64,000 bases of DNA from a candidate division WOR-1 bacterium RIFOXYB2_FULL_46_45 (GCA_001771585.1 MEUE01000003.1:474109-538108), one strand, 5' to 3'; shown: positions 25,281 through 34,824, counted from the first letter of the stretch. The notes: generated by a model not told the origin, from the sequence alone. A program made the numbers and translations.

Positions 25281-27510
25281 ACATCAGCAGATCCCCGCTG
25301 ACGCTCGCGTCTATTTCGGAACCGAAAGGAAGCTTTCCCAGCAAAACCTTTTCCGAAAGAGGGTCTTCCACAAAATCTTCCAGAGCGCGGCGAAGCGGAC
25401 GGGCCCCGAACTTGGGATCGTAGGCTTTTTCAACCAGGAAATCCCGCGGTTTTTTCTTGAGCTTCAAGCTTAACCCTTTTTCTTCCAGCCGCTTGTTCAG
25501 GTCCGCGAGCATTATGTTGACAATCGCGGAGAGGTCTTCTTTTGAAAGTGCCTTAAAAACAATCGTCTCGTCAATGCGGTTTAAAAATTCCGGACGGAAT
25601 TGTTTTTTTATTTCGTCCAGTACCGTCTTTTTCATCTTGTCGTAGGTTGAAGAAGCGCTTTCGGTGCCGACAAAGCCCATCGTCGATTCTTTCTGGATCA
25701 GCTCCGCTCCGGCGTTTGAAGTCATAATGATAACCGTGTTCCTGAAATCAACTTTCCGACCTTCGGAATCGGTTAGGTGTCCGTCTTCCATGATCTGCAA
25801 AAGAGTGTTTAAGACATCCCGATGCGCCTTTTCCACTTCGTCAAAAAGGACGACAGAATGCGGACGGCGACGGACCGGCTCGGTCAACTGCCCCCCCTCC
25901 CCATGGCCAACATAGCCGGGAGGAGAGCCCATCAGGCGCGAAACGGTGTGCTGTTCAAGATATTCGGACATGTCAACCCGAACAATCGCGTCCATGTCGC
26001 CAAACAAAAACTCGGCCAATCGTTTGGCCAATTCGGTCTTGCCGACGCCGGAGGGACCGAGGAATAAAAAAGAGCCGATCGGACGGCGCGGATCTTTCAG
26101 TCCGGCCCTTGAACGACGGATCGATTTTGCGATCGCCGCAATCGCCTCATCCTGTCCAACCAATCTTTTTTTAAGGGTCTCTTCCATCTTCAGCAGGCGT
26201 TCGGTCTCTTCGGAGGTGAGCTGGGTCACCGGGATTCCGGTTACTCCGGCCACCACCTCCGCGATCGTCTCCGCGTTCACCTCTTTTTTTCCGGAATTTT
26301 TCAGCATCACGCGGGAAGAGGCCTCGTCCAGAAGGTCGATCGCCTTGTCCGGAAGACGCCGCTCGGAAATATAACGGTCGGAAAGCCGCGCCGCGGAGAC
26401 CAGCGCGTCGTCGGTGATCTTCACTTTGTGAAAATCCTCATAGCGCCCCTTGAGCCCTTTGAGAATTTCCATCGTATCGGCCACGTTCGGCTCTTCTACC
26501 ATAACTTGCTGAAAACGGCGCTCCAACGCCGGATCGGATTCGATCCGTTTGCGGTATTCGTCCATGGTGGTGGCGCCGATACATTGGAATTCTCCCCGCG
26601 CCAGGACCGGTTTTAGTATATTTGCGGCATCCATCGCCCCTTCTGCCGCGCCGGCGCCGATTAGCGTGTGCAGTTCGTCGATAAAAAGGACGACGTTCTG
26701 CGCTTTTTTAACTTCGTCCATTATTTTTTTGAGGCGCTCTTCAAATTCGCCGCGATAGCGGGTCCCGGCAATCAAAAGCCCGAGATCAAGGGTCACAACC
26801 CTCTTCCCGACAAGTGGTTGAGGAACATTTTGCGCAATAATTCTTTGGGCGATTCCTTCGACAATCGCCGTCTTGCCGACTCCGGCTTCGCCGATTAGGA
26901 CCGGATTATTTTTTTTGCGGCGGGAGAGAATCTGGATCACCCTTTCGATCTCTCTTCCCCGTCCGATTACCGGGTCCATCTTTTTGGAAGCGGCCAGAAG
27001 GGTTAAATCGCGGCTGAAATTATCGAGGACCGGCGTCGCGCTCTTTTGCTGCGGCTTGGCCATCTTCATCGCCTGTTCCGCCATCACCGCGACAATGCGG
27101 CTTTTGAACAGATGGAAATCAATCCCAAACTGGGAGATAACCGCGCCGGTGATCCCGGTCCCTTCCCTCATCATCCCCAAAAACAGATGTTCGACTCCAA
27201 TGTAGCTGTGCCCCAGCCCGCGCGCCTCCTCCCATGCCAGTTCGATCACCCGTTTAATCTGCTGGTTAAAAGGGAGCTCGTTGGATTGTCCCTGCCGGTG
27301 GCCAAAACTAATCTGTTGTTCGATGGTCTCTTTGATGTCGGGGATTGCCACTTTAAAAGATTCGAGGACGCCGATCACGCGCGGATCTTTTTCGCGGAGG
27401 ATGCCAAGAAAGAGATGTTCGGCGCCGACAAAATTACAGCCGGACCTGATGGCCTCTTCCTGCGCCGCCATGATTACCCTGATCGCCGGTTCCGAAAAGC
27501 GTTCGAACAT
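25249..27510 (-). CDS. clpC: Clp protease ATPase ClpC, lacking the middle domain
   Basis: The 753-residue AAA+ protein has two Clp-N repeats (~1-145), ATPase 1 with GEAGVGKTA and [11 protein letters not shown], ATPase 2 with GPSGVGKTE and a C-terminal D2-small domain. Only about nine residues (LKNSGKKEV) separate [11 protein letters not shown] from [17 protein letters not shown]; ordinary ClpC has a ~60-residue coiled-coil M domain with a UVR motif there. The loop STMGFVG occupies the place of the ClpP-binding (I/L/V)GF tripeptide. It unfolds proteins for ClpP. Without an M domain, MecA-type adaptor control is unlikely. An extended -10 lies six bases before the ATG. Confidence 0.93.
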   Translation of the reverse strand: MFERFSEPAIRVIMAAQEEAIRSGCNFVGAEHLFLGILREKDPRVIGVLESFKVAIPDIKETIEQQISFGHRQGQSNELPFNQQIKRVIELAWEEARGLGHSYIGVEHLFLGMMREGTGITGAVISQFGIDFHLFKSRIVAVMAEQAMKMAKPQQKSATPVLDNFSRDLTLLAASKKMDPVIGRGREIERVIQILSRRKKNNPVLIGEAGVGKTAIVEGIAQRIIAQNVPQPLVGKRVVTLDLGLLIAGTRYRGEFEERLKKIMDEVKKAQNVVLFIDELHTLIGAGAAEGAMDAANILKPVLARGEFQCIGATTMDEYRKRIESDPALERRFQQVMVEEPNVADTMEILKGLKGRYEDFHKVKITDDALVSAARLSDRYISERRLPDKAIDLLDEASSRVMLKNSGKKEVNAETIAEVVAGVTGIPVTQLTSEETERLLKMEETLKKRLVGQDEAIAAIAKSIRRSRAGLKDPRRPIGSFLFLGPSGVGKTELAKRLAEFLFGDMDAIVRVDMSEYLEQHTVSRLMGSPPGYVGHGEGGQLTEPVRRRPHSVVLFDEVEKAHRDVLNTLLQIMEDGHLTDSEGRKVDFRNTVIIMTSNAGAELIQKESTMGFVGTESASSTYDKMKKTVLDEIKKQFRPEFLNRIDETIVFKALSKEDLSAIVNIMLADLNKRLEEKGLSLKLKKKPRDFLVEKAYDPKFGARPLRRALEDFVEDPLSEKVLLGKLPFGSEIDASVSGDLLMFDARAAESEE

Positions 27511-27516
27511 GGATTA

Positions 27517-27525
27517 AGTATAGCA
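27517..27525 (-). promoter_or_regulatory. clpC extended -10, leaderless type
   Basis: On the minus strand TGC-TATACT is followed by six bases and the clpC ATG at 27510. It lies in the 20-base gap after the histidine kinase stop, so clpC has its own start of transcription. Confidence 0.6.
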
Positions 27526-27530
27526 GATTT

Positions 27531-29384
27531 CTAGAGCGGTATATAGACCGTGAAAGCAACCCCTTCTCCGGGATTGTTCTTTATGCGGATGGTCCCATGA
27601 TGCTCCTCAATTACCCTCAAAGTGATCGGAAGCCCCATGCCGGTCCCGTAGGTCTTGCTGGTAAAGAAGGGATCAAAAAGATGGCGCAATTTTCCCTGCG
27701 GGATCCCGCCGCCGGTGTCGGAGATCTTAATCATTATATATGGCTTCTCCTCAATCTTCTCCCCCCAGGTCATTTCGTTGCTGGAAAACGAGCCCGGCTT
27801 CAGATTGAGCGCCATGATATATTCGGTATCGATAAAAATCGTCCCGCTCCCCCGCTCCGCCAGCGCCTCGATCGCGTTCTTGATCACATTGGTAAAGGCC
27901 TGCACCAGCTGGGGGGCATCCCCTTTAAAAAGAGGGACATCGGCAAACTTGGTCTTGAGCGTTATGTTGCGTTTTTTCATCTCCGGCTCAAAAAGAAGGA
28001 CTACATCTTCAATCACCAAATTGATGTCGACATCCTTGATCTCCGCCTGCCAGGGACGTCCGAATTTTAACAGGCTTTCGGCGATATGGTTGATCCGTTC
28101 GATCTCTTTCGGGACGATCTGCGAAAATTTTACGCGAAACTCCGGGTCTTCCCATTTTTTCTCAAGCAGCTGGGTAAAGGTGCGCAAAGAAACAAGCGGG
28201 TTCCTGATCTCATGCGCCATCCCGGTCGCCATGTTCCCCAGCGCGATCAATTTTTCGGAGAGGATCAGGCGGCTTTGGGTATCCTTCAGGTCGGCCACCA
28301 TCCGGTTGTAGGCGTTTGAAAGATCTCCCACTTCGTCAATCGAGCCGGTTGAAATATGGTAGGAGAGATCCCCGCTGGCGATCGCTTCGGTCCCGCGCGC
28401 CAGCTTGCGCAGCGGCTGTTCCAGCGTCACCGCAAAGATGAAGCCGACCAAAATCGTAAACAGCATCCCAAAAACCATATAAAGCAGGGAGTTTAGTTCC
28501 AAAACATCGGGATTTTTTACCGCCAGCGACCGGGTCGTTTCAAATGTAAAAAGATGGACCAGCCCGAAAATCAACAAAACAAAAAGGACAAAACCAAAAA
28601 TCACCTTAAACAAGAGCCGGGTCCTCAAATAGTTGAGCGGATTTAAGGCCAGCTTCGATTTTGGGTCAACTCCCTCCCCCAGAGCCAGGCCGATACAGGC
28701 CATAAAAAAAATAAGTTTTGAAAAAAAGAAAACCGCCCCATCCCCTTCTATCTGGTAAATTTTCATGAAAACAAAAGAAACAATAAATAAAACGCAGGAA
28801 GCGGTGGTATAAAGGGCCAGGATCCTCTCCCCTTTTTCGTGGTGCTCCGTAAAAAACACGTTGATGAAGCTGGCCACCGCCCACAAACCCAGCAGTACGG
28901 TAAAAACAAGCCGCGGCAGGTCAAAAGGCAGAATGAAACCGCCAAAATAATAAAAAATAACTTCGGGCTCCACCGCCAGCCCCTTGAAAATCAAAATCAG
29001 GCGGGAGCCGGCAACCGCGGCAAATAAAGCCAGAAAAAAAACGGAAAAGAAGCCGACCACCCCGGCATCTCCTTTGACCCTTGAGCGGAAATTGATCAGC
29101 AAAAAAATAAAAAAACTTCCGGCAACAAGCGCAAGGGATATCCCCTTCTCAACAAAGATCAGTTCAAAGAACGGCCGCTGGTATTTTACCAGCAGCTGGA
29201 AAAAAACCGAAAAAAGATTGTAGGAGAGCAGGGAAAAGAACAGAAAAAACAAAAGCAGCAGATTTGTTTTTTTGGTCCGAAAAAATTCAAACAAAAAAGA
29301 GATCGATACCCCGGTTAAGATGGCGAAGGTAAAAACCTCTATAAAAACTCCGATGGTCTCAAAAAGGGAAATTGCCGGGCTCAT
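27531..29384 (-). CDS. Membrane sensor histidine kinase
   Basis: The 617-residue protein has about eight hydrophobic segments in its first ~300 residues, then a further membrane segment leading to a HAMP domain (QPLRKLARGTEAIASGDLSY...DEVGDLSNAYNRM), the phosphoacceptor box MAHEIRNPLVSLRTF with H391, and a HATPase with the N, G1 and G2 boxes (NVIKNAIEAL, ISDTGGGIPQG, GTGMGLPI). It is of the NtrB/AtoS-like type. The multi-helix input domain suggests sensing within the membrane or of a small ligand. No response regulator is adjacent. It diverges from smc with a shared promoter core. Confidence 0.9.
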   Translation of the reverse strand: MSPAISLFETIGVFIEVFTFAILTGVSISFLFEFFRTKKTNLLLLFFLFFSLLSYNLFSVFFQLLVKYQRPFFELIFVEKGISLALVAGSFFIFLLINFRSRVKGDAGVVGFFSVFFLALFAAVAGSRLILIFKGLAVEPEVIFYYFGGFILPFDLPRLVFTVLLGLWAVASFINVFFTEHHEKGERILALYTTASCVLFIVSFVFMKIYQIEGDGAVFFFSKLIFFMACIGLALGEGVDPKSKLALNPLNYLRTRLLFKVIFGFVLFVLLIFGLVHLFTFETTRSLAVKNPDVLELNSLLYMVFGMLFTILVGFIFAVTLEQPLRKLARGTEAIASGDLSYHISTGSIDEVGDLSNAYNRMVADLKDTQSRLILSEKLIALGNMATGMAHEIRNPLVSLRTFTQLLEKKWEDPEFRVKFSQIVPKEIERINHIAESLLKFGRPWQAEIKDVDINLVIEDVVLLFEPEMKKRNITLKTKFADVPLFKGDAPQLVQAFTNVIKNAIEALAERGSGTIFIDTEYIMALNLKPGSFSSNEMTWGEKIEEKPYIMIKISDTGGGIPQGKLRHLFDPFFTSKTYGTGMGLPITLRVIEEHHGTIRIKNNPGEGVAFTVYIPL

Positions 29385-29393
29385 TTGAAATTT

Positions 29394-29445
29394 ATTCTAA
29401 CAGAGCGGTCTTATGGTTGCAAGCAACAATGTAATCGGATATAAT
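29394..29445. promoter_or_regulatory. Symmetric divergent promoter of the histidine kinase and smc with one shared -35
   Basis: The self-complementary hexamer TTGCAA (29417-29422) lies exactly 17 bases from TATAAT (29440-29445) on the plus strand and 17 bases from TAGAAT (29394-29399) on the minus strand. Start codons follow the -10 boxes after eight and nine bases, so both transcripts should be near-leaderless. Confidence 0.65.
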
Positions 29446-29453
29446 TCCAAAAT

Positions 29454-31724
29454 ATGTTCCTCAAATCACTTGTCCTGCGCGGCTTTAAAACTTTTGCCGA
29501 CAAGACCGTTTTTGAATTCGAACCGAACGGATTGACCGCTATCGTCGGCCCCAACGGCTGCGGCAAGAGCAACACCGTCGACGCCTTCCGCTTTATCCTG
29601 GGCGAAGGGTCGCTCTCGGAAATAAGGGTCAAAGAGCTCTCCGACATAATCTTTGCCGGGACCCAAACCAAAAAACCTCTCTCGATGGGAGAGGTGGCGA
29701 TCACTTTTGACAATTCCGACCACGCGCTTCCGATCGACTTCTCCGAAGTTTCGATAAGAAGAAGGACTTTCCGCGACGGGGCCTCCGATTTTTTGATCAA
29801 CAACAACTCCTGCCGTTTGAAGGATATCCGCGACCTCTTCCTTGACGCCGGCATCTCCGAAGATTCCCTTTCAATTATCGGACAGGGGAAGGTTGACTCG
29901 ATCCTGTCGTCGCAGCCGGAAGAAAGAAGACAGGTCTTTGAAGAGGTGGCGGGGATAAAAAAATACAAACAGCGAAAGGAAGAAGCGGAGAAAAAACTGA
30001 TCTTAGCCGAACAAAATCTCCTGCGGATCTGCGATTTAAAAAACGAGATCGGTGAAAACCTGTCGGTCTTGGAAGAACAGTCCAAAGCGGCGGAAGAATA
30101 CCTGGCGCTTAAAGAAAGCTTCCGCTCGCTTGAAATCGGCATTTCAAAAAAACAGGTGGCGGTTCTGCTTGAAAAGAGCGGACTTTTAAAAGAAGAGATC
30201 GAAAGATTCGAAAAAAGCGAAGACGAACGGCTCAAGAAAGAAAAAATTGTCGGGGCCGAAAAACATTCCCTGAAAGAAAAGATCAAAACGCTCGATTTGG
30301 AGCTTGAAAACGCGCGGATCAAACTCGAAACTTTGCGGGAAAAGGCGGAAACGGAACGCTTTGCGGCAATGATGGAAAAAGAGAACCGCCTGCGCGATCT
30401 CAAAGAGGCGGAACGCTTCCTCGCCTTTGAGATCGGCCAGCTTAAAAACACCAACGGCACAATTGACGCCAAACTTCTTGAGCTCCGCAAAAAAACGGAG
30501 CGGGCCGGCGTTGAGGCAATGGACATTCTCCCCGAGCTCAAAGAATTTGTGGCTCTTTCCGAAAAGCTTTTTTCAATCTCGCGAAGTTTGATAAAGGGCC
30601 TGCACCAGAAAGAAATTGAAGACCATTCCAAAAGCAGCCGGCTCCTTGATATCCTAAACGCCGAGATCGTGGAATTTACGGAACAAAAGCAAAACAACGA
30701 AAACGCGCTAAGACAGAAAGAGGCGGAGATGAAGGCGGCCGCCGAAAAATTAAATGCCGAACAGCCCTCCCCTCCATTGGTGAACCTGGCCATACAGGAA
30801 GAACAGGCCAAACTGCAGGAAAAAATAGTGGAGCTAAAAAAAGAAAAAGAACAATGCGCCGACAATATCGAATTTTTGGAATCAAGAGGGGAAACCCCGG
30901 AAGAGGCGGCGGCGCGGGAATTCCATCTTAAAAACAAACTGCTGCTCGCCAAGACCGAAGGGGAGCTCTCGCAGGTTACCGAAAGAATCTTTGCCGAATA
31001 TAACCTGACCGTTTCCGATCTGATGCAAATTGAGACCGAGATTCCGAATGTGGGAGCGGCCAAAAAAGAAACGCTCCGTTTAAAATCCCGCATGCTGGAG
31101 TTGGAACCGGTAAACTTAATCGCCATTGAAGAATATAAACAATCCACCGGTCGGTTCCGGCTAATCAACGAACAATACGAGGACTTAAACTCGGCCCGCG
31201 AAAACTTAAAAGGGCTGATCGCGGAACTTGACCTCAAGGCCAGGGAAGAGTTCTTGAGGAAAATGGAGATTATCTCCGCGCACTTTAAGCAAATTTTTAC
31301 CGAGCTTTTTCCGGGAGGGGAAGCCAAGATTGAACTGGCGCTGTCCGAAAACAGCAATCCGCTTGAAGCCGGGATCGAAATTTCAACCTGTCCCGGCGGG
31401 AGAAAATGGCTGCCGCTGCAGGCGCTTTCCGGCGGGGAGCGGGCGTTAACCGCGATCGCGATCCTTTTTGCGTTTTTGAAAACTAACCCCAGCCCCTTTT
31501 GCATTTTGGACGAGGTTGACGCGCCGCTTGACGACGCCAATATCGACCGTTTTACAAAATATTTAAAAGAGATGGCCAAAGTAACGCAGATGATGATCAT
31601 CACCCACAACAAGCACACCATGAAGGCGGCCGACACCATTTACGGAATCACCATGGAAGAGGCCGGCGTCTCCAAACTGCTCTCAATGAAGATGAACAAA
31701 CTGGCCGCCGAAACGGTGGCATGA
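29454..31724 (+). CDS. smc: Short SMC-family chromosome segregation ATPase, apparently without hinge
   Basis: The head halves are clearly SMC: N-terminal FLKSLVLRGFKTFADKT and Walker A GPNGCGKS (32-39) with SIIGQGKVDSILSSQPEERR, and C-terminal signature LSGGERALTAIAILFAF with Walker B FCILDEVDAPLDDANIDRF. SMC ATPases organise and segregate chromosomes by extruding DNA loops. The protein is only 756 residues; bacterial SMC is about 1150-1200. The middle (~170-560) is coiled coil with a few breaks, and no ~150-residue hinge domain with its Gly-rich signature is visible. scpA and scpB are not nearby. The stop overlaps the next gene by 4 bases. Confidence 0.88.
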   Translation: MFLKSLVLRGFKTFADKTVFEFEPNGLTAIVGPNGCGKSNTVDAFRFILGEGSLSEIRVKELSDIIFAGTQTKKPLSMGEVAITFDNSDHALPIDFSEVSIRRRTFRDGASDFLINNNSCRLKDIRDLFLDAGISEDSLSIIGQGKVDSILSSQPEERRQVFEEVAGIKKYKQRKEEAEKKLILAEQNLLRICDLKNEIGENLSVLEEQSKAAEEYLALKESFRSLEIGISKKQVAVLLEKSGLLKEEIERFEKSEDERLKKEKIVGAEKHSLKEKIKTLDLELENARIKLETLREKAETERFAAMMEKENRLRDLKEAERFLAFEIGQLKNTNGTIDAKLLELRKKTERAGVEAMDILPELKEFVALSEKLFSISRSLIKGLHQKEIEDHSKSSRLLDILNAEIVEFTEQKQNNENALRQKEAEMKAAAEKLNAEQPSPPLVNLAIQEEQAKLQEKIVELKKEKEQCADNIEFLESRGETPEEAAAREFHLKNKLLLAKTEGELSQVTERIFAEYNLTVSDLMQIETEIPNVGAAKKETLRLKSRMLELEPVNLIAIEEYKQSTGRFRLINEQYEDLNSARENLKGLIAELDLKAREEFLRKMEIISAHFKQIFTELFPGGEAKIELALSENSNPLEAGIEISTCPGGRKWLPLQALSGGERALTAIAILFAFLKTNPSPFCILDEVDAPLDDANIDRFTKYLKEMAKVTQMMIITHNKHTMKAADTIYGITMEEAGVSKLLSMKMNKLAAETVA

Positions 31725-34246
31725 GGTTTTTTTTTCCGCTCCCCCTCACACTCTTTCTCACACTCTTGCTCACATTCCCATCCCATGCTCTCCCCTCCCC
31801 GCTGACCGCCGCTGTTTCGGTCTGTCCTTCTTTCGGAAAGATTGAACAACGCAACCCGCTGATAATCGGCGGCCTGGTTGTTTTTGAAGATTCCCGATCG
31901 GGCAAAAGCAAGCTTTACGCCCAAAAAATCGGGGCCGACAATGATACTCCCGTTTCTGGTTCGCGGGGGAGCCAAAGCGGCGCTAAAATGGTTTGGTCCG
32001 AAGACAACGCGGCAATCGTGGTTTGGCAGGAAGAAGAGAACGGGATTACCCGCATTTTGGCCCAAAAGATCGGACCGGACGGGTCGCCGCTTTGGGGCTC
32101 AACCGGAATCATGCTTGCCAATTCCGAAAAAAGCCAATCGGACCCGGTCCTGGTCTCCGACCGGACGGGAGGGGCGATTGTCGCCTGGCAGGATTTTCGC
32201 AAAGATAACGAGGACATTTACGCGCAGAGGATCGGCATAAACGGAAATCTGCTTTGGCAAAAAGAGGGCGTGGCGCTTACAGCCCACATTAAAACCCAAT
32301 GGTATCCGCAGATCGCGGAAGACGGATCCGGAGGCGCGATTATCGCCTGGAGCGACCGGCGGGACGGGAACTTTGACATCTACGTGCAGAGGGTTACCGC
32401 AAACGGGGGACAGCTCTGGGGAACCGAAGGGAAAAAAATCGCCGGCTCCGAACTTAACGAAGAGGATCCCCGGCTCATCAACCTGAAAAACAACCGCACC
32501 GCCCTATCTTACCGGATAAAAACGAACGGCAGTTACCTTTTTCTTTTGGACGAAAATGGGAATGTTTCTTTTTCAACCCAAATCAATCAGACTTGCCCGG
32601 AAATTGAACTGGCGGCCGGTTCAGGGAACGAGATTATCGCTTTTTATTCCGACGCCGCCTCCGGCGATACCGACCTTTACTGCAAAGCGTTTAACGAAAA
32701 GGGACAACTTCTTTGGAATCAACCGATTGCCGAAGTCCGCGGAGCGGAAGAGCAGATAAAAATAAAAGGGACCGGCCCGTGGATTGCCGCCTGGGTTGAC
32801 CATCGCAACGGACGGGCCGAAATTTTCAGCCAAAAAATTGAGTCCGGCGGAACATTGAGTTTCGGAGCCAACGGGATGAAAATCTCCGAAAAACAGCAGG
32901 ATCCCCTCTCCTATTCTTTTTACGCGAACGAAAACGGAGAAGGCTTTTTTGCTTTCCAAAACGATTCGGATATCTACGGCCGGAAAATCGGCGGCGGTGA
33001 AGAACCTTTTATTATAAATTCCGCCAAGGGACGGGCCGCGCAGAAAAACGCCCGCCTGATTGACGACAATTCTGGAAATTATATCGCCGCTTTTGAGGAT
33101 TACCGCCGGGGATATTCGGAAATTTATCTTACTAAAATTTCTCCGCAGGGAACTCCTCTCTGGGGGAAAGCGGGAATAGCGGTCTCGCCGAACGGCTCTC
33201 CGCAAAAAAACCCGCAAATAGCCGGCGACGGGGCCGGCGGAGCCTGGGTGGTGTGGGAAGACGGCTCCAAATTATTCTGCCAGAGAATAAACCGTAAAGG
33301 GGAAAGGATCTCCAAAAGCGGGATCGTTTTGACCCCTACCATAGGTTATGCCGAACAGACCAGGGCACAAATTGTCTCCGATCATAACCATGGGACAGTT
33401 ATCGTCTGGGAAAATTACGAAAGCGCTTATAATGCCAAAGACATTTGGGCGCAAAGGATAACTTCCAAAGGAAAACTTGCATGGAAAAACGGCGTTAAAA
33501 TTATTGCTTACGGCGGCGACCAGGCCGCTCCGGCAATTTCCGACAAGAATCTTGTGGTCGCCTGGGCCGACTCCAGGCTGGACGGAAGAACCTTTGACAT
33601 TTACGCCCAAAAGATAAATTCGGCGGGAGAACTGCTCTGGGCCGAAGACGGCATCCCGGTTTGCGAAGCTCCGGATGTGCAAATTGATCCGGTAATTGCC
33701 GATTCGGGAGATGATTCTATTGTTTTTTGGACCGACAAAGCCGGAGGGAGTTTTGATATTTACGCGCAAAAAGTGGACGCGAACGGCACCTGCCGCTGGG
33801 TTAAAGACGGGATTGCGGTGGCGCAATCGAGCCGCACCCAGCAGAGAGCAAAAATTTCGCTTCCAACCGTTCTCTGGGAAGATTTCCGTTTCGGCAACTG
33901 GGATATTTACGCGCAGGCGCTCGGGTCGGACGGGAAACTGCTCTGGGCGGATGACGGAATTCCGATCGTAAGCGCTTCGGCCACCCAGTATAATCCGCAG
34001 ATTGTAAAAAACATAGTGGCATGGGAAGATTTTAGAAATGAAAGCAACTACGCGATCTATTTGCAAAAACTTGGCAGTGACGGAAAAAATCTTTATCCTG
34101 CCAACGGCGTTTTAGTTGAAGCGTCCGCCTTAGGCGGCCGCTTCCCGGCTCTCGCCGCGGCCTCCAATCTCAGCAGTTTTGCCGTTATGTGGGAAGACGT
34201 CTCCCTGGGTGAACCCCGCTTATTGTGGCAGAGATTCAGGCCCTAA
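31721..34246 (+). CDS. Exported protein with ~16 W-x-D-x-R / DIYAQK repeats, probable beta-propeller
   Basis: The 841-residue protein has a signal peptide (MRFFFPLPLTLFLTLLLTFP) and about 16 repeats of ~45-60 residues, each with a core such as VAWQDFRKDNEDIYAQRIG, followed by NGxxLW and GGAxxAW segments. The spacing and the aromatic-Asp pattern suggest beta-propeller blades; 16 repeats could form two propellers. No catalytic motif is seen, so a surface or periplasmic binding role is likely. It overlaps smc by 4 bases (ATGA) but seems functionally unrelated. Repeats 5 and 8 are degenerate. Confidence 0.8.
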   Translation: MRFFFPLPLTLFLTLLLTFPSHALPSPLTAAVSVCPSFGKIEQRNPLIIGGLVVFEDSRSGKSKLYAQKIGADNDTPVSGSRGSQSGAKMVWSEDNAAIVVWQEEENGITRILAQKIGPDGSPLWGSTGIMLANSEKSQSDPVLVSDRTGGAIVAWQDFRKDNEDIYAQRIGINGNLLWQKEGVALTAHIKTQWYPQIAEDGSGGAIIAWSDRRDGNFDIYVQRVTANGGQLWGTEGKKIAGSELNEEDPRLINLKNNRTALSYRIKTNGSYLFLLDENGNVSFSTQINQTCPEIELAAGSGNEIIAFYSDAASGDTDLYCKAFNEKGQLLWNQPIAEVRGAEEQIKIKGTGPWIAAWVDHRNGRAEIFSQKIESGGTLSFGANGMKISEKQQDPLSYSFYANENGEGFFAFQNDSDIYGRKIGGGEEPFIINSAKGRAAQKNARLIDDNSGNYIAAFEDYRRGYSEIYLTKISPQGTPLWGKAGIAVSPNGSPQKNPQIAGDGAGGAWVVWEDGSKLFCQRINRKGERISKSGIVLTPTIGYAEQTRAQIVSDHNHGTVIVWENYESAYNAKDIWAQRITSKGKLAWKNGVKIIAYGGDQAAPAISDKNLVVAWADSRLDGRTFDIYAQKINSAGELLWAEDGIPVCEAPDVQIDPVIADSGDDSIVFWTDKAGGSFDIYAQKVDANGTCRWVKDGIAVAQSSRTQQRAKISLPTVLWEDFRFGNWDIYAQALGSDGKLLWADDGIPIVSASATQYNPQIVKNIVAWEDFRNESNYAIYLQKLGSDGKNLYPANGVLVEASALGGRFPALAAASNLSSFAVMWEDVSLGEPRLLWQRFRP

Positions 34247-34313
34247 GAACAATCATCCCGTTATTTCCACTGGATAATTGCTCCAAAACACTTTGACTGC
34301 AAATTCGGGGAAA

Positions 34314-34550
34314 TTATTTGTGAGTGCTTTTCTTTTCTTTTTGTTGGAGGATTTCAAAGTTCATGACATATAACTGTGACTTGGGAGCCGGCAAATTCTT
34401 TGATGCGTCTAATATTTCAATCGCGATGACTTTCCCTTTTTTGTCATAATCAAAAACAATGCCACTTTTTACCTCGTCACTTTCATAGTAGGGAGCTTCG
34501 CTGAATCTTATATACATAGCATCCGATTTTTCGTCATAGTTTACTTTCAT
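34314..34550 (-). CDS. DUF2283 family protein (antitoxin-like)
   Basis: The 78-residue protein begins MKVNYDEKSDAMYIRFSEAP and continues with GIVFDYDKKGKVIAIEILDAS, the DUF2283 pattern. Such proteins are often encoded next to DUF4258 proteins in what looks like a toxin-antitoxin pair. I start it at 34550 because that ATG overlaps the DUF4258 stop by 4 bases (ATGA) and has GGGAGGG seven bases upstream; an ATG at 34571 would add seven residues. No biochemical function is established for the family. Confidence 0.82.
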   Translation of the reverse strand: MKVNYDEKSDAMYIRFSEAPYYESDEVKSGIVFDYDKKGKVIAIEILDASKNLPAPKSQLYVMNFEILQQKEKKSTHK

Positions 34551-34810
34551 TTTTTGCCCTCCCTTAAACATTTCTTAATTTTGGTAGTTCGATAAGCAGT
34601 TATGACCTTCTTCTCCCCGTTTTTTGAATCATATACCACCCTGTACAAAAATTTCTTCCCCGCTTTGGATATTATTGTTTGAGCAATCTTTCTGTTTGAA
34701 GGTTCCGCATCCAAAACTTCCCCGGGATTAGCAACAACTTTTTCAACTTCCGTTTTAGTTATGCCTCTTTCTTCCAATTGCCTCTCCGCATGAGGATAAT
34801 AAAACAACAT
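34547..34810 (-). CDS. DUF4258 family protein (RelE-like toxin candidate)
   Basis: The 87-residue basic protein has the DUF4258 pattern: YYPHAERQLEERGITKTEVEKVV with the conserved H-A-x4-ERGI segment, then KKFLYRVVYDSKNGEKKVITAYRT, similar to the final strands of RelE-type toxins. It precedes DUF2283 with a 4-base overlap, the usual toxin-then-antitoxin order in such pairs. A TGA-TATAAT box lies five bases before the ATG. RNase activity is not shown for DUF4258, so the toxin label is inference from fold and neighbour. Confidence 0.82.
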   Translation of the reverse strand: MLFYYPHAERQLEERGITKTEVEKVVANPGEVLDAEPSNRKIAQTIISKAGKKFLYRVVYDSKNGEKKVITAYRTTKIKKCLREGKK

Positions 34811-34815
34811 GTTTT

Positions 34816-34824
34816 ATTATATCA
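34816..34824 (-). promoter_or_regulatory. Extended -10 of the DUF4258-DUF2283 pair
   Basis: On the minus strand TGA-TATAAT is followed after five bases by the ATG at 34810, leaving no room for a leader. The remaining sequence up to 34974 holds no gene; AGGAGG before 34975 serves the next gene. Confidence 0.55.

Noticed and set aside
29411..31639. A 742-codon minus-strand open frame opposite smc, with Ser-rich, low-complexity translation
   Set aside because: It is the antisense of a well-supported SMC gene; its composition (Ser, Phe, Arg runs) is that of a reverse-frame shadow and it has no recognisable domain.
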